A DNA stretch of 15,642 nt, from positions 1 through 15,642 of the forward strand of contig CALGGV010000193.1 in assembly GCA_937915725.1 (NCBI GenBank). Reading direction: 5' to 3'. This DNA comes from an uncultured Selenomonadales bacterium. Its GTDB lineage: Bacteria > Bacillota > Negativicutes > Selenomonadales > Selenomonadaceae. The notes below the pieces were generated by a model. That model was not told the origin of the DNA. It worked only from the letters and a program-made list of their open reading frames with translations, and searched no databases. A program made the position numbers and the translations under genes. Of the stretch, positions 8,473 to 15,642 are shown one piece after another (the first letter of the stretch is position 1; each line of letters begins with the position of its first letter).

Positions 8473-8978
8473 CGCCCGTCATTTTCGCTCAAGAGAAAGA
8501 TTTTGCCGCTTGCTATGAAAATCTGCGCGAAGTTATTCAACTCGATTATCAATTAGCCTTGAATGTTTTTAAATGCATGCATGAATATTTATCTGAAGGT
8601 TTAAATTCTGCCGTTGAAATTGATTCAGCATTACAGTTGCCCCAAAAAGCAAATTTCGGCGCAAGCATAAAAATCGACGGCGAAATTTCTTTTGTAGTTG
8701 GAGTTTTGGCAGAAAAAAAAATGTTTCATGAAATTGCCGAACGTTACGAACATTTTAAACTTAATTCAATTCATGAAGATTTTGACGCCGTATCCGAACT
8801 TTTGAACGTTGCAACCGGTCATGTAATTGTAAGAATTTCAGCGGCGTTAAATATCGAAGAAGAATTGGAACCGCCGCGTTTTGGAGAAACTGAAAAAATT
8901 TTCGGCGTCATAAAACTTTCATCAAATGCCGGAAATTTTTACTTGTACATTGGCAAAGAAGAAATTTTTTCAAGATAA
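8469..8978 (+). CDS. cheX: CheX-like phosphatase domain protein
   Basis: 169-residue cytoplasmic protein with a CheC/CheX-type fold. The phosphatase signature of the CheC/CheX/FliY group, D/S-x3-E-x2-N-x22-P, is present exactly: Asp106, Glu110, Asn113 and Pro136 (segment DAVSELLN). That predicts hydrolysis of phospho-aspartate on a CheY-like protein, and the obvious substrate is the receiver encoded just upstream, whose stop codon overlaps this start. The first 60 residues lack clear motifs. A chemotaxis role is not certain: no chemoreceptor, CheA or flagellar gene is visible, so the pair may run another phosphorelay, for example one feeding c-di-GMP or surface attachment. The gene ends one base before a strong terminator. 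Confidence 0.82.
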   Translation: MTPVIFAQEKDFAACYENLREVIQLDYQLALNVFKCMHEYLSEGLNSAVEIDSALQLPQKANFGASIKIDGEISFVVGVLAEKKMFHEIAERYEHFKLNSIHEDFDAVSELLNVATGHVIVRISAALNIEEELEPPRFGETEKIFGVIKLSSNAGNFYLYIGKEEIFSR

Positions 8979-9006
8979 AAAACCGCTCGAAATGGGCGGT
9001 TTTTTT
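8979..9006. terminator. bidirectional rho-independent terminator
   Basis: A ten-base stem, AAAACCGCTC paired with GGGCGGTTTT (one G-T pair), around a GAAAT loop, continues into a T tract on the plus strand. An A run before it gives a T tract on the minus strand, so it can end both the cheX-like gene and the convergent MerR gene. Confidence 0.92.
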
Positions 9007-9023
9007 GATAAGGACACACTTTG

Positions 9024-9413
9024 TTAATTTTTAAAAATGCTGGTGTAATTAATTTTGCCGCTTAAAATTTCGTCATACAGATTTTGTTTCCAGTCAATGT
9101 AAGTAACGGCGTCTTCAAGTATGGCGATTTTTTCTTTCAGTTCAGATTGTTTTTGCGACAGCATAATTTTTCGTTCCGGAATAGTTTTATTTCCTTCCAA
9201 ACACATTGCAAGATAAATTTTCATTTCGTCAATACTCAAGTTACAATTTTTAAGGCAAGAAAGATTTTTTATCCATTCAACGTCCTTATCATCAAAAATC
9301 CTGCGATTATTTTTATCGCGCTTGACATTTGGGATAAGCCCTTCATTACAATAAAATTTCAAAGTTGAATAATTCATTCCAACTTTTTGGCAAACTTCTT
9401 TCATTCCATACAT
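9024..9413 (-). CDS. MerR-family regulator, AdhR/NmlR-like
   Basis: 129-residue activator/repressor of the MerR family. Residues 1-40 are the winged helix-turn-helix (MKEVCQKVGMNYSTLKFY, then GLIPNVKRDKNNRR), followed by the second helix pair and a dimerisation coiled coil (about 75-110). Cys53, in NLSCLKNCNLSIDE, lines up with the single conserved cysteine that senses aldehydes and other electrophiles in AdhR and NmlR (Cys52/Cys54, established for those proteins). Four other cysteines (8, 22, 57, 66) are present. I start it at the ATG at 9411-9413 on the reverse strand because GGAGG precedes it at eight bases; the 15-residue upstream extension has no ribosome site. It is divergent from the DUF362-to-cupin run, whose promoter lies in the 108-base gap, so it is the likely regulator of that operon. 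Confidence 0.9.
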   Translation of the reverse strand: MYGMKEVCQKVGMNYSTLKFYCNEGLIPNVKRDKNNRRIFDDKDVEWIKNLSCLKNCNLSIDEMKIYLAMCLEGNKTIPERKIMLSQKQSELKEKIAILEDAVTYIDWKQNLYDEILSGKINYTSIFKN

Positions 9414-9435
9414 TAAAATTCCTCCAAAATTTTTC

Positions 9436-9466
9436 TTGACAGAAAGTAACTGCCGCAATTTATAAT
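9436..9466 (+). promoter_or_regulatory. MerR-type promoter with 19-bp spacer
   Basis: Perfect TTGACA (9436-9441) and perfect TATAAT (9461-9466) are separated by 19 bases instead of the usual 17. Over-long spacers between good boxes are the hallmark of promoters that MerR proteins activate by untwisting DNA. It points at the DUF362 gene, giving a leader of roughly 50 bases. I could not find a convincing dyad inside the spacer, so the operator itself is not defined. Confidence 0.85.
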
Positions 9467-9521
9467 GTTATTGTAAATTTAAATTAAATTTTGTGCAACT
9501 TTTAAGGAGGGTTAATTTAAA

Positions 9522-10463
9522 ATGGCTGAAATTATTCAAGCACCGGTTATCGGCAGTAAAAATGTTACCGGTACAAACTACAGCGGCACGGCGGCGAAAG
9601 TTTACTTCACCAAAAAAATTGACGCCGAAAGTCTAATCAAACTTTACAAAATGATTAACGAAAATATTTATGGCAAAGTTGGAATTAAACTTCACACTGG
9701 CGAAAAAAACGGACCGAACATTTTACCGCGTGACATGGTACAGGCTTTTCAAGCACAAGTTCCAAATTCAAAAATTGTGGAATGTAACACGCTTTACAAA
9801 GGCGACCGTTACACAACTGAAGGACACCGCGAAACTTTGAAGGTAAACGGCTGGACTTTTTGCGACGTTGACATTATGGACGAAGACGAAAAGACGGTTG
9901 ATTTTCCCGTTCGCAACGGTTTTCATTTGAAGTACGTTTCAATGGGCGCACATTTGGCAGATTATGATTCATTGATTGTTTTGACGCACTTTAAGGGACA
10001 TGCAATGGGCGGATTTGGCGGCTCCATGAAAAATATCGGTATTGGCAACGCCTCCGGACACAAAGGAAAAGCTCAAGTTCACGGCTTAGGTGTAACTGTT
10101 CCGGAAAATTATCTTGAATGGCCAATGAAAGAAGTTTTTATGGAGCTTATGTGCGACAGCGCAAACGCAACTTGCAATTATTTTGGCAAGCACATTGTCT
10201 TTATAAATGTTATGCGCAGAATGAGTGTTGACTGTGACTGCGCCGGAATTACTGCGGCTGAACCTACAATGGCTGATATTGGTATTTGCGCCTCGACAGA
10301 TATTTTGGCAGTAGATCAAGCTTGCGCAGATATGGTTTACGCCGCGCACGACAGCCACGATTTAAAAGAAAGAATCGAAACTCGCGCAGGTTTACGGCAA
10401 CTTTCCGCAATGGCTGAGGCTAAGCTCGGAAATCCTCAATATGAATTAATTAACGTTGATTAA
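9522..10463 (+). CDS. DUF362 domain protein
   Basis: 313-residue cytoplasmic protein of the DUF362 family, often annotated as an Fe-S centre protein; its biochemical activity is not established. The family core is clear: KVGIKLHTGE near 52-61, THFKGHAMGGFGGSMKN (155-171) with conserved His156/His160 and glycines, and NVMRRMSVDCDC ending at Cys240. Only the DUF362 part is present: the ferredoxin-like C-terminal extension with two CxxCxxCxxxCP clusters found in longer members is absent, and Cys238/Cys240 are the main candidate ligands. AAGGAGGG (9504-9511) lies ten bases before the ATG, the strongest ribosome site in this region. It is the first gene of the divergent run and follows a MerR-type promoter. 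Its last codons overlap the next gene by eight bases. Confidence 0.88.
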   Translation: MAEIIQAPVIGSKNVTGTNYSGTAAKVYFTKKIDAESLIKLYKMINENIYGKVGIKLHTGEKNGPNILPRDMVQAFQAQVPNSKIVECNTLYKGDRYTTEGHRETLKVNGWTFCDVDIMDEDEKTVDFPVRNGFHLKYVSMGAHLADYDSLIVLTHFKGHAMGGFGGSMKNIGIGNASGHKGKAQVHGLGVTVPENYLEWPMKEVFMELMCDSANATCNYFGKHIVFINVMRRMSVDCDCAGITAAEPTMADIGICASTDILAVDQACADMVYAAHDSHDLKERIETRAGLRQLSAMAEAKLGNPQYELINVD

Positions 10464-10917
10464 GATAAAAAAATTTTTTGTAACAGTTGCCGCTGTAATT
10501 TTAGCGGCGGGACTGTTTTTTTTTAAACCAATTTCGGCGGAGGAAAAATTTTCAATGAATGATGAACAGCAACTGAAAAATTTGTATCACGAAATGTGGC
10601 AAGCACTTTTGACAAAAGATATTTCGACGCTTGAAAAAATTCACGCTGACGAATTTATTTTAACTCATATGACGGGAATGAATCAGCCGAAAAAAGAATA
10701 TCTGCGTTGCGTTCGTGAAGGCGAATTGAATTATTTTTCGGAGCTTACAGAAAATATTTTTGTCGATGTCAACGCGGGAAAATTAATTGGACAATCCAAA
10801 GTTGAGGCGGCAGTTTTCGGCGGCAGAAAAAATACTTGGCGGTTGCAACTTGCCTTTGACGTTGAAAAAATTTCCGGCAGTTGGATTTTAATTTTTGGCA
10901 AGGCGTCAACTTATTAA
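10456..10917 (+). CDS. exported NTF2/SnoaL-like (DUF4440-type) protein
   Basis: 153 residues. From the TTG at 10456, overlapping the previous stop by eight bases, it begins with a signal peptide (KIKKFF, hydrophobic core to about residue 22, cleavage near ISA-EE at 28), then an NTF2-like domain: YHEMWQALLTKD, LEKIHADEFILTHMTGM, VEAAVFGGRKNTWRLQL and a final strand ending GKASTY. Members of this family are small cone-shaped domains that may be enzymes or ligand binders; no specific activity can be assigned. A second start is striking: the ATG at 10555 has a near-perfect GGAGGA (10539-10544) ten bases upstream and would give a 120-residue cytoplasmic form that matches the usual length of the domain. 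The TTG has no ribosome site and would rely on coupling. Which start dominates is undecided. Confidence 0.8.
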   Translation: MIKIKKFFVTVAAVILAAGLFFFKPISAEEKFSMNDEQQLKNLYHEMWQALLTKDISTLEKIHADEFILTHMTGMNQPKKEYLRCVREGELNYFSELTENIFVDVNAGKLIGQSKVEAAVFGGRKNTWRLQLAFDVEKISGSWILIFGKASTY

Positions 10918-10948
10918 GGGTTAGGGGTTAAGGGCTAAGGACTAGGGA
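10914..10948 (+). repeat. five-unit heptamer array, G-rich
   Basis: Five consecutive 7-base units, TTAAGGG, TTAGGGG, TTAAGGG, CTAAGGA and CTAGGGA, fit the consensus YTARGGR and are followed by a T6 run. The first unit includes the TAA stop of the NTF2-like gene. The G runs could form a G-quadruplex on the coding strand. It resembles in style the heptameric short tandem repeats known from cyanobacteria, but common origin is not implied. Confidence 0.85.
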
Positions 10949-10974
10949 TTTTTTACAAAATTGGAGGTTTTCAA

Positions 10975-11808
10975 ATGAAAGAAGTTGTTGTATTAATCGG
11001 CAGTGGCAGTATCGGGCAGGCAATAGCGCGGCGCGTCGGTGCAGGTAAACACGTAGTTTTGGGCGATTTAAAAATTGAGGCGGCAAACGCGGCGGCAGAA
11101 ATTTTGGAAAACGCGGGATTTGAAACTTCGACAGTTGCAGTTGACATTTCCAGTCGTGAATCAATTTTAAATTTGGTGGAGCATTCACAAAAATTCGGCG
11201 CAGTAAAAAATTTGATTAACGCGGCGGGTGTTTCGCCTTCACAAGCTCCCGTTTCAGCGATTTTGAAAGTTGACTTGTATGGCACTGCAGTTTTGCTTGA
11301 AGAATTTGGAAAAATTATTTCGGACGGCGGCTCGGGTGTCATAATTTCTTCACAAAGTGGACACAGGCTCGGCGCACTTTCTGAAGAGCAAAATACCGCG
11401 CTTGCAACTTCACCTACTGAAAAACTTTTGGAACTGGATTTTATCAAAGAAATTACCGACACTTTGAAGGCGTACCAATATTCAAAACGCTGTAATGTTT
11501 TGCGTGTCATGTATGAGGCTACACGTTGGGGCAAACGCGGCGCAACTGTCAACTCAATCAGTCCGGGTATAATTATCACGCCGCTTGCCGCTGACGAATT
11601 GAAAGGACCGCGTGGCGAAGGTTACCGCAATATGTTAAAAGCCTCGCCCGCCGGTCGCGCAGGTACGCCCGATGAAGTTGGCGATTTGGCAGAATTTTTA
11701 ATGAGCAGTCGCGGCAGATTTATCAGCGGCGCAGATTTTCTGATTGACGGCGGCACTACTGCAAGTTACTGGTACGGCGATTTACAATATTTGAAAAAAA
11801 CTCATTGA
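10975..11808 (+). CDS. short-chain dehydrogenase/reductase (SDR)
   Basis: 277-residue NAD(P)(H)-dependent oxidoreductase of the classical SDR fold. The nucleotide-binding glycine motif is GSGSIG (9-14), Asp at GDL follows the second strand and hints at NAD preference, NAAG marks the fourth strand, and the catalytic set is a serine in ISSQSG (125-129), Tyr167 and Lys171 (YQYSK). The segment SPGIIITPLA and a C-terminal IDGGTTASYWYG complete the family pattern. It belongs to an SDR group with an insert after SQSG that is common in anaerobes; the substrate is unknown, with carbonyl reduction the likely chemistry. GGAGG (10962-10966) is eight bases before the ATG. It lies 57 bases after the NTF2-like gene, the gap being largely a heptamer repeat, and nine bases before an exported hydrolase. 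Confidence 0.93.
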   Translation: MKEVVVLIGSGSIGQAIARRVGAGKHVVLGDLKIEAANAAAEILENAGFETSTVAVDISSRESILNLVEHSQKFGAVKNLINAAGVSPSQAPVSAILKVDLYGTAVLLEEFGKIISDGGSGVIISSQSGHRLGALSEEQNTALATSPTEKLLELDFIKEITDTLKAYQYSKRCNVLRVMYEATRWGKRGATVNSISPGIIITPLAADELKGPRGEGYRNMLKASPAGRAGTPDEVGDLAEFLMSSRGRFISGADFLIDGGTTASYWYGDLQYLKKTH

Positions 11809-11817
11809 GGTTTTACT

Positions 11818-12945
11818 ATGAACAAAAAATTTTTAAGAAATGCCATTTTGGCGTTTGCTTTATCAGCAGGAATTTTGACGGCGGCGAATGTTGACGCGGC
11901 TAAAACAAATAAGCCTATTGTAATTGCGGAGCAGGGCAGTTTTGCAGTTGGCGGTAAAACAATTAAACATTCCGGCACTTTTTCACAGGATAATTTTCTT
12001 TCGCCGGACGGGCAATACGCTTATGGCGACCACTTGTACACTTTCTATCAAATACCCGTAAAAGCAAAAAAATATCCAATAATTTTTCAACACGGCGGCG
12101 CACAATCTAAGCGCACTTGGGAAACTACGCCGGACGGGCGGGAAGGTTTTCAAAATATTTTCCTGCGCAAAGGTTACGGCGTTTATTTGGTAGATCAACC
12201 GCGCATTGGAGAGGCGGGGCTTGCAACTGAAGCCGCCGGTGATGCAAATCCTTGGGCAGGTAATCCGCTTTACTACGATAAAACTTTATTCATTTTATCG
12301 CGCGTCGGAACTTTTGAAGGCGATACTCCGCACGTTTTTGACAACGCCGCTTTTCCAAAAGACGCAGAATCTTTTAATCAATTTGAACGCAGTTGGACAA
12401 CTTATACAGGCGAGCTTGACAACGATTTAAACGCTGATGCACTTGCCGCGCTTTTTGATAAAGTTGGTCCTGCTATACTGGCGGGACACTCGATGGGCGG
12501 GACTGTTTGTTGGCGTACAGTTTTTCGCACTGACAACGTAAAAGCGATTGTAGCCTTCGAGCCGGGCGGAACTCCCTTTGTATTTCCTGAAGGAGAAGTT
12601 CCCGAAGCAATTCCTTCAATGTGTCCGCCTATTGGTGCAAGTGCAATGGGCGTACCGCTTGAAGATTTTATGAAACTTACCAAAATTCCTATCGTGCTTT
12701 ATTACGGCGATAACATAGATGTAAATTCAAGCCACGTCGGAATGAACAAATGGGGTACTGAATTAGATATGGCGAAAAAATTTGTGGCGGCGATAAATCG
12801 TCACGGCGGCGACGCTACACTTGTTGAACTTCCAAAAGTTGGCTTGACAGGCAACACGCACTTTTTGATGGGCGATTTAAATAATCAAGAGCTTGCAAAT
12901 TTGGTTGAAAAATGGTTGCACGAAAAAGGACTTGATAAAAAATGA
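11818..12945 (+). CDS. exported alpha/beta hydrolase
   Basis: 375 residues: signal peptide 1-27 (NKKFLRN, hydrophobic core, cleavage near VDA-A) then an alpha/beta-hydrolase domain. The oxyanion-side motif HGG with a following TWE (about 97-107), nucleophile elbow GHSMGG with Ser225, a likely acid at Asp298 in YYGDNID, and His348 in GNTHF give a complete catalytic set. It resembles bacterial and fungal esterases with the DGREGF ... GYGVYLVDQP arrangement. An ester or lactone substrate outside the cytoplasm is expected, but the identity is unknown. The ATG has GAGG seven bases upstream, overlapping the SDR stop region, and its own stop overlaps the acetyltransferase start (ATGA), so the three genes are tightly coupled. 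It is odd that an exported esterase is interleaved with cytoplasmic redox enzymes. Confidence 0.9.
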   Translation: MNKKFLRNAILAFALSAGILTAANVDAAKTNKPIVIAEQGSFAVGGKTIKHSGTFSQDNFLSPDGQYAYGDHLYTFYQIPVKAKKYPIIFQHGGAQSKRTWETTPDGREGFQNIFLRKGYGVYLVDQPRIGEAGLATEAAGDANPWAGNPLYYDKTLFILSRVGTFEGDTPHVFDNAAFPKDAESFNQFERSWTTYTGELDNDLNADALAALFDKVGPAILAGHSMGGTVCWRTVFRTDNVKAIVAFEPGGTPFVFPEGEVPEAIPSMCPPIGASAMGVPLEDFMKLTKIPIVLYYGDNIDVNSSHVGMNKWGTELDMAKKFVAAINRHGGDATLVELPKVGLTGNTHFLMGDLNNQELANLVEKWLHEKGLDKK

Positions 12946-13496
12946 GCGTATTTGAAAATCTGCGCGAAGGCAAACATTATCATATTTTGGACGAAGATTA
13001 TCAGCGCGAGGCACATACAGAATTTAACCGTTGTGCGCACATTTGCCACGAAATTAATTTGGCAGATCCTGTTGACAAAGAAAAAATTTTGCAACTTGAA
13101 AAAGAACTTTTTAACGGCAATTTGCCGGAAAATACATTTTTGACGCCGCCCTTTCAAATTGATTGTGCTTGCCGTGTTTTTCTCGGTAAAAATGTTTTCG
13201 CAAATCACGGACTCACAGTAATGTCAGTTGGAACAATCACGATTGAAGAAGGCGTAATGTTGGGACCGGAAGTTGGACTTTTTACAGTCAATCACGAGCC
13301 GCAAAATATCCGCGTCATTATGACGAAAGAAATTTTGATAAAGAAAAACGCGTGGATAGGAGCGCGGGTAAATATTTTGCCGGGCGTAACAATCGGTGAA
13401 AATGCAATTATCGGCACAGGCTCGATCGTTACAAAAGATATTCCCGATAACGCGGTTGCAGTCGGCAACCCTGCGCGAATTGTAAAAATGATTTGA
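12942..13496 (+). CDS. hexapeptide-repeat O-acetyltransferase (maltose/galactoside type)
   Basis: 184-residue cytoplasmic transferase of the left-handed beta-helix (LbH) MAT/GAT family, using acetyl-CoA to acetylate a sugar or similar hydroxyl. The N-terminal helical part (1-60) is the Mac-type domain, then hexapeptide turns run from about 75 to 175 (for example IEEGVMLGP, NAWIGARVNILPGVTIGENAIIGTGSIV). The catalytic histidine is His118 in TVNHEP, and the end NPARIVKMI is typical. Length is normal. The start ATG overlaps the hydrolase stop by four bases. Actual substrate is not predictable; the name maltose acetyltransferase reflects the family only. Placing an acetyltransferase directly after an esterase suggests opposite reactions on the same class of compound, which is inference. 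Confidence 0.92.
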   Translation: MSVFENLREGKHYHILDEDYQREAHTEFNRCAHICHEINLADPVDKEKILQLEKELFNGNLPENTFLTPPFQIDCACRVFLGKNVFANHGLTVMSVGTITIEEGVMLGPEVGLFTVNHEPQNIRVIMTKEILIKKNAWIGARVNILPGVTIGENAIIGTGSIVTKDIPDNAVAVGNPARIVKMI

Positions 13497-13505
13497 GACG
13501 ATAAG

Positions 13506-13921
13506 ATGAACAAAATTGAGCGCAACAAAAAAATATCGAGCGTTTCAAAGATTGTATCAACAACTGCGACAAAAAACTTGCTGAAGAATTGATTGACGCA
13601 AAAGCAGAATTTGCAAGCTTAATTTCTGACGAAAAACTTTACGGCGGCGCGGGTTATCTTTCTGTTGTGGAATTTATGCGCAAAAGTTTTTCAGATATAC
13701 ATTGGCAGGTTGTCGATATAGCGGCGGAAGATGATAAAATTGCGGTAAGTTGGATTTGCTCCGGCACGCACGACGGCGACTTTATGAATTTTCCGGCAAG
13801 CGGCAAAAAATTTTCTTTCAGCTGTATGAATTTTTATTATTTTAATGAAGACGGCAAAATTATTAAAGACGTTGCCGCGCAAGGTTTAATGGGGCTTTTT
13901 CAATCTTTGGGATTAAAATAA
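13506..13921 (+). pseudogene. SnoaL-like polyketide cyclase/ester cyclase, frameshifted at an A7 run
   Basis: The reading frame opens at ATG 13506 (MNKIERNKK) and is closed early by TGA at 13587-13589; the rest of the protein is found in the -1 frame from about 13532 (NIERFKDCINNCDKK ...) through to the TAA at 13919-13921. One extra A in the run 13527-13533 would restore a 138-residue protein of normal length for SnoaL-like cyclases, with AEDDKIAVSWICSGTHDGDF and ASGKKFSFSCMNFYYF as the family's conserved strands. The downstream part has no good start of its own: only a TTG at 13589 without a ribosome site. It may be a true mutation, a sequencing indel in a homopolymer, or a slippage-expressed gene. 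It lies nine bases after the acetyltransferase and 16 before the next SnoaL-like gene. Confidence 0.85.
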
Positions 13922-13937
13922 ATTGGAGGTTTTAAAA

Positions 13938-14372
13938 ATGACTTTGGAAGAAATGCAGGCAAAAATGGAAATTCAAGAATTGGTCGGGAAGTTTTCAAAT
14001 TTAGAAATTAACGTACCGGCGCAAATGGCACTTTTTACAAAAGATACTCACGTTAAAGTTTTTATGGGCGATACTTTGGCGTTTGATATTCACGGCGTCG
14101 AAGAATTGGAAAAAGTTTTCAGCCAATTTACGGTGGCTGTGAAACGTTCGCACCATCAAAACGGGCAACACGTCATTAAAGTTGACGGCGATAACGCAAG
14201 CGGTATTTTGTACTGCCGCGCCGCGCTTGTTACTGAAGAAGACGGCAAAGAATTTATCAGCGACAATTTCATTTGGTACGAGGACACTTACAAAAAAGTT
14301 GACGGCAAATGGCTTATTGCGGCGCGTACTTCGCACTTTATTATTTCTGACAAACATATTTTGGGGGCGTAA
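13938..14372 (+). CDS. SnoaL-like (NTF2-fold) protein
   Basis: 144-residue cytoplasmic protein of the SnoaL_4-like NTF2 superfamily. The N-terminal helices (EEMQAKMEIQELVGKFS) are followed by the cone-forming strands; FTKDTHVKVFMG, SHHQNGQHVIKVDGDNASG (71-89) and DTYKKVDGKWLIAARTSHF (116-134) are the characteristic segments, with His72/His73 and Asp36 possible active-site residues. Relatives include hydroxylating dehydratase-like and cyclase-like proteins; no specific reaction can be claimed. The ATG at 13938 is chosen because GGAGG (13925-13929) sits eight bases upstream; a TTG at 13923 overlaps that site and is unlikely. It is the third NTF2-fold gene in this operon, after the exported one and the frameshifted one. 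Confidence 0.88.
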   Translation: MTLEEMQAKMEIQELVGKFSNLEINVPAQMALFTKDTHVKVFMGDTLAFDIHGVEELEKVFSQFTVAVKRSHHQNGQHVIKVDGDNASGILYCRAALVTEEDGKEFISDNFIWYEDTYKKVDGKWLIAARTSHFIISDKHILGA

Positions 14373-14375
14373 ATT

Positions 14376-14891
14376 ATGGCGAAAATTTTAATTGCGTACT
14401 ATTCCCGCAAAGGTCAAAATTATGTCAACGGCAGTATAAAAAATCTTGCGAAAGGCAATACCGAAATTGTTGCAGAATTTATTCAAAAGACGGTAGGCGG
14501 CGAACTTTTTGAAATTGACACTGTAAAAAATTATCCCGTCGATTATACCGAATGTACCAACGTTGCAAAGGATGAACTTAGACAAAAAGCACGTCCCGAA
14601 CTTAAAAATTATCTGCCGAGTATCGACGAATACGACACAATTTTTTTGGGTTATCCTTGCTGGTGGGGCGCGCCGCCAATGGCTGTTGCTACTTTCCTTG
14701 AAAAATATAATTTCGGCGGCAAAAAAATTATTCCGTTCTCAACGCACGAAGGCAGCGGCTTAGGCGGCAGTATCGGTTTTATAAAAAAAATTGCGTCGAA
14801 TGCTATTGTTGTAAACGGCTTGGCAATTCACGGCGCGGAGGCTAAAAATTCTGAATCTGAAGTTGCAAATTGGGCAAAGAAAAATATTTAA
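14376..14891 (+). CDS. flavodoxin
   Basis: 171-residue FMN-binding electron carrier of the Flavodoxin_4 type. The phosphate-binding loop follows the first strand (AYYSRKGQNY, with Thr29 after an insert), the YPCWWGAPP segment (93-101) supplies an aromatic that would stack on the isoalloxazine ring, and FSTHEGSGLGG (121-131) forms the third flavin loop. This group is longer than classical short-chain flavodoxins because of an insert after the P-loop, which is normal for it. The gene starts four bases after the preceding stop; the only ribosome-site candidate is GGGGG near 14363. In this operon it would pass electrons to, or act as a quinone-type reductase beside, the SDR and the now-degraded aldo/keto reductase; that link is inferred from context. 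Confidence 0.92.
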   Translation: MAKILIAYYSRKGQNYVNGSIKNLAKGNTEIVAEFIQKTVGGELFEIDTVKNYPVDYTECTNVAKDELRQKARPELKNYLPSIDEYDTIFLGYPCWWGAPPMAVATFLEKYNFGGKKIIPFSTHEGSGLGGSIGFIKKIASNAIVVNGLAIHGAEAKNSESEVANWAKKNI

Positions 14892-14904
14892 AAGGTAAAT
14901 ACAA

Positions 14905-15423
14905 ATGAAAATTTCTAAAATTATTGCGGCGGGCATTTTGGGCACGTCGATTTTTTTTACGAATACAAGTTTTGCGGCGCAACCTTCACAGGCTGAATCA
15001 GAATCAATTTTGAAAGAACTTGCAAGAATCGGCGGCGCAGTTCAACCAATAGGTGAAACTAACGACACTTACGCAAAATATTTCACGGGGCAAAGTTACA
15101 TTTCAAATCTTTCAAAAGATAAAAATCTTCCAGTCTTCAATGTAACTTTTGCGCACGGCGCACATACTTTTTGGCACATTCACCATAAATCTTGCCAAAT
15201 TTTGGTTGCGGCGGCAGGGCGCGGTTATTATCAAATTTGGGGCGAAGAACCGCAGGAACTTTTACCCGGACAAACTGCCACAATTCCGGCGGGCGTTAAA
15301 CATTGGCACGGCGCGGCTCCAAATTCCAGTTTTCAGCATATTGCTTTAATGCAACAAGTTAAAGGCGTTACTACTGAATGGCTTGAACCGGTTGACGATT
15401 CACTTTTTCAAAATCTAAAATAA
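14905..15423 (+). CDS. exported cupin-domain protein
   Basis: 172 residues: signal peptide 1-24 (KISKII, hydrophobic core, cleavage after SFA) followed by a single cupin domain. Metal-binding motif 1 is WHIHHKSCQ with His91, His93 and Gln98 in place of the usual Glu; Gln is common in this subgroup. Motif 2 is IPAGVKHWHG with His133/His135. The domain ends with HIALMQQV ... TEWLEPV, as in cupins encoded beside carboxymuconolactone decarboxylases, flavodoxins and aldo/keto reductases. Most relatives I know of this motif type are cytoplasmic, so the signal peptide is notable. AAAGGT near 14891 serves as ribosome site. The stop is immediately followed, in frame, by the scar of an aldo/keto reductase. 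Confidence 0.9.
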   Translation: MKISKIIAAGILGTSIFFTNTSFAAQPSQAESESILKELARIGGAVQPIGETNDTYAKYFTGQSYISNLSKDKNLPVFNVTFAHGAHTFWHIHHKSCQILVAAAGRGYYQIWGEEPQELLPGQTATIPAGVKHWHGAAPNSSFQHIALMQQVKGVTTEWLEPVDDSLFQNLK

Positions 15424-15579
15424 ATTGAAGAATTTAAAATAGAACAAAGAAAAATTTCAAGACTTAAAGAAAATTTCGGCGCAGGAAATATTCAACTTAC
15501 GCCACAAGAAATTTCTGATATTGACGCAAAACTGGAAACAATGTAATTTGAAATTTTCGGCGGACACACGGCAAAATAA
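15424..15579 (+). pseudogene. aldo/keto reductase C-terminal remnant
   Basis: Directly after the cupin stop, in the same frame, about 40 codons read RKISRLKENFGAGNIQLTP (from 15448) then QEISDIDAKLETM and a TAA (15544-15546). This is the standard C-terminal end of aldo/keto reductases, where G-T-R-K would precede and ENFGA ... LTPQEI forms the last helices and NADPH-binding Arg/Lys/Asn region. After the stop the frame continues FEIFGGHTAK to a second TAA at 15577-15579, and FGG endings occur in some relatives, so the first stop may itself be a later mutation. Roughly the first 270 residues, including the catalytic Tyr/Asp/Lys/His, are missing and there is no start codon or ribosome site. A deletion between the cupin end and the reductase tail explains it. 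Confidence 0.8.
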
Positions 15580-15642
15580 TTTTTTAGCAATATCAAAGCC
15601 GCCAATTTTTGCAAATTATACAGTCTAATTAATAGACAAAAA
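15580..15642 (+). other. end of window, no feature
   Basis: 63 AT-rich bases with no gene, no clear terminator and no promoter visible. Confidence 0.4.

Overview
The window looks like chromosomal DNA of a low-GC Gram-negative-type Firmicute, most probably a gut or rumen Negativicutes (Selenomonadales-like) bacterium. This is inferred from AT-rich intergenic DNA, strong GGAGG Shine-Dalgarno sites, several TTG starts, a lipoprotein plus periplasmic signal peptides, and proteins typical of anaerobic Firmicutes (YjiH, NhaC-family antiporter, DUF362, NmlR/AdhR-type MerR). No rRNA, tRNA, CRISPR array, transposase or phage gene is visible.

Layout. (1) 216-2368: a periplasmic-binding-protein-like lipoprotein followed 14 bases later by a membrane diguanylate cyclase with intact GGDEF and inhibitory RxxD sites; this looks like a ligand-sensing/c-di-GMP pair. 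(2) 2369-2663: repeat-rich leader DNA with one copy of a dispersed repeat and an octamer array folding into a long hairpin. (3) 2664-6940: a three-gene block, YjiH-family membrane protein, an unrecognised exported protein with a suspected internal duplication, and an NhaC-family Na+/H+ antiporter. The second copy of the dispersed repeat (6973-7153) lies after it in inverted orientation, so the block is bracketed by inverted repeats. (4) 7217-7888: a lone protein with a PD-(D/E)XK nuclease signature. (5) 7969-8978: a CheY-like receiver overlapping a CheX-like phosphatase, closed by a strong bidirectional terminator.

(6) 9024 to about 15580: a MerR-type regulator transcribed leftward and, divergently, a run of nine or ten rightward genes: DUF362 protein, exported NTF2-like protein, SDR oxidoreductase, exported alpha/beta hydrolase, hexapeptide acetyltransferase, SnoaL-like cyclase (frameshifted), second SnoaL-like protein, flavodoxin, exported cupin, and the C-terminal scar of an aldo/keto reductase. 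The first gene has a consensus -35/-10 promoter with the 19-bp spacer characteristic of MerR-activated promoters, and the regulator has a cysteine (C53) that lines up with the electrophile-sensing cysteine of AdhR/NmlR. The simplest reading is an electrophile- or carbonyl-responsive operon whose enzymes act both in the cytoplasm and outside the membrane, and which is decaying in this strain (one frameshift, one deleted reductase).
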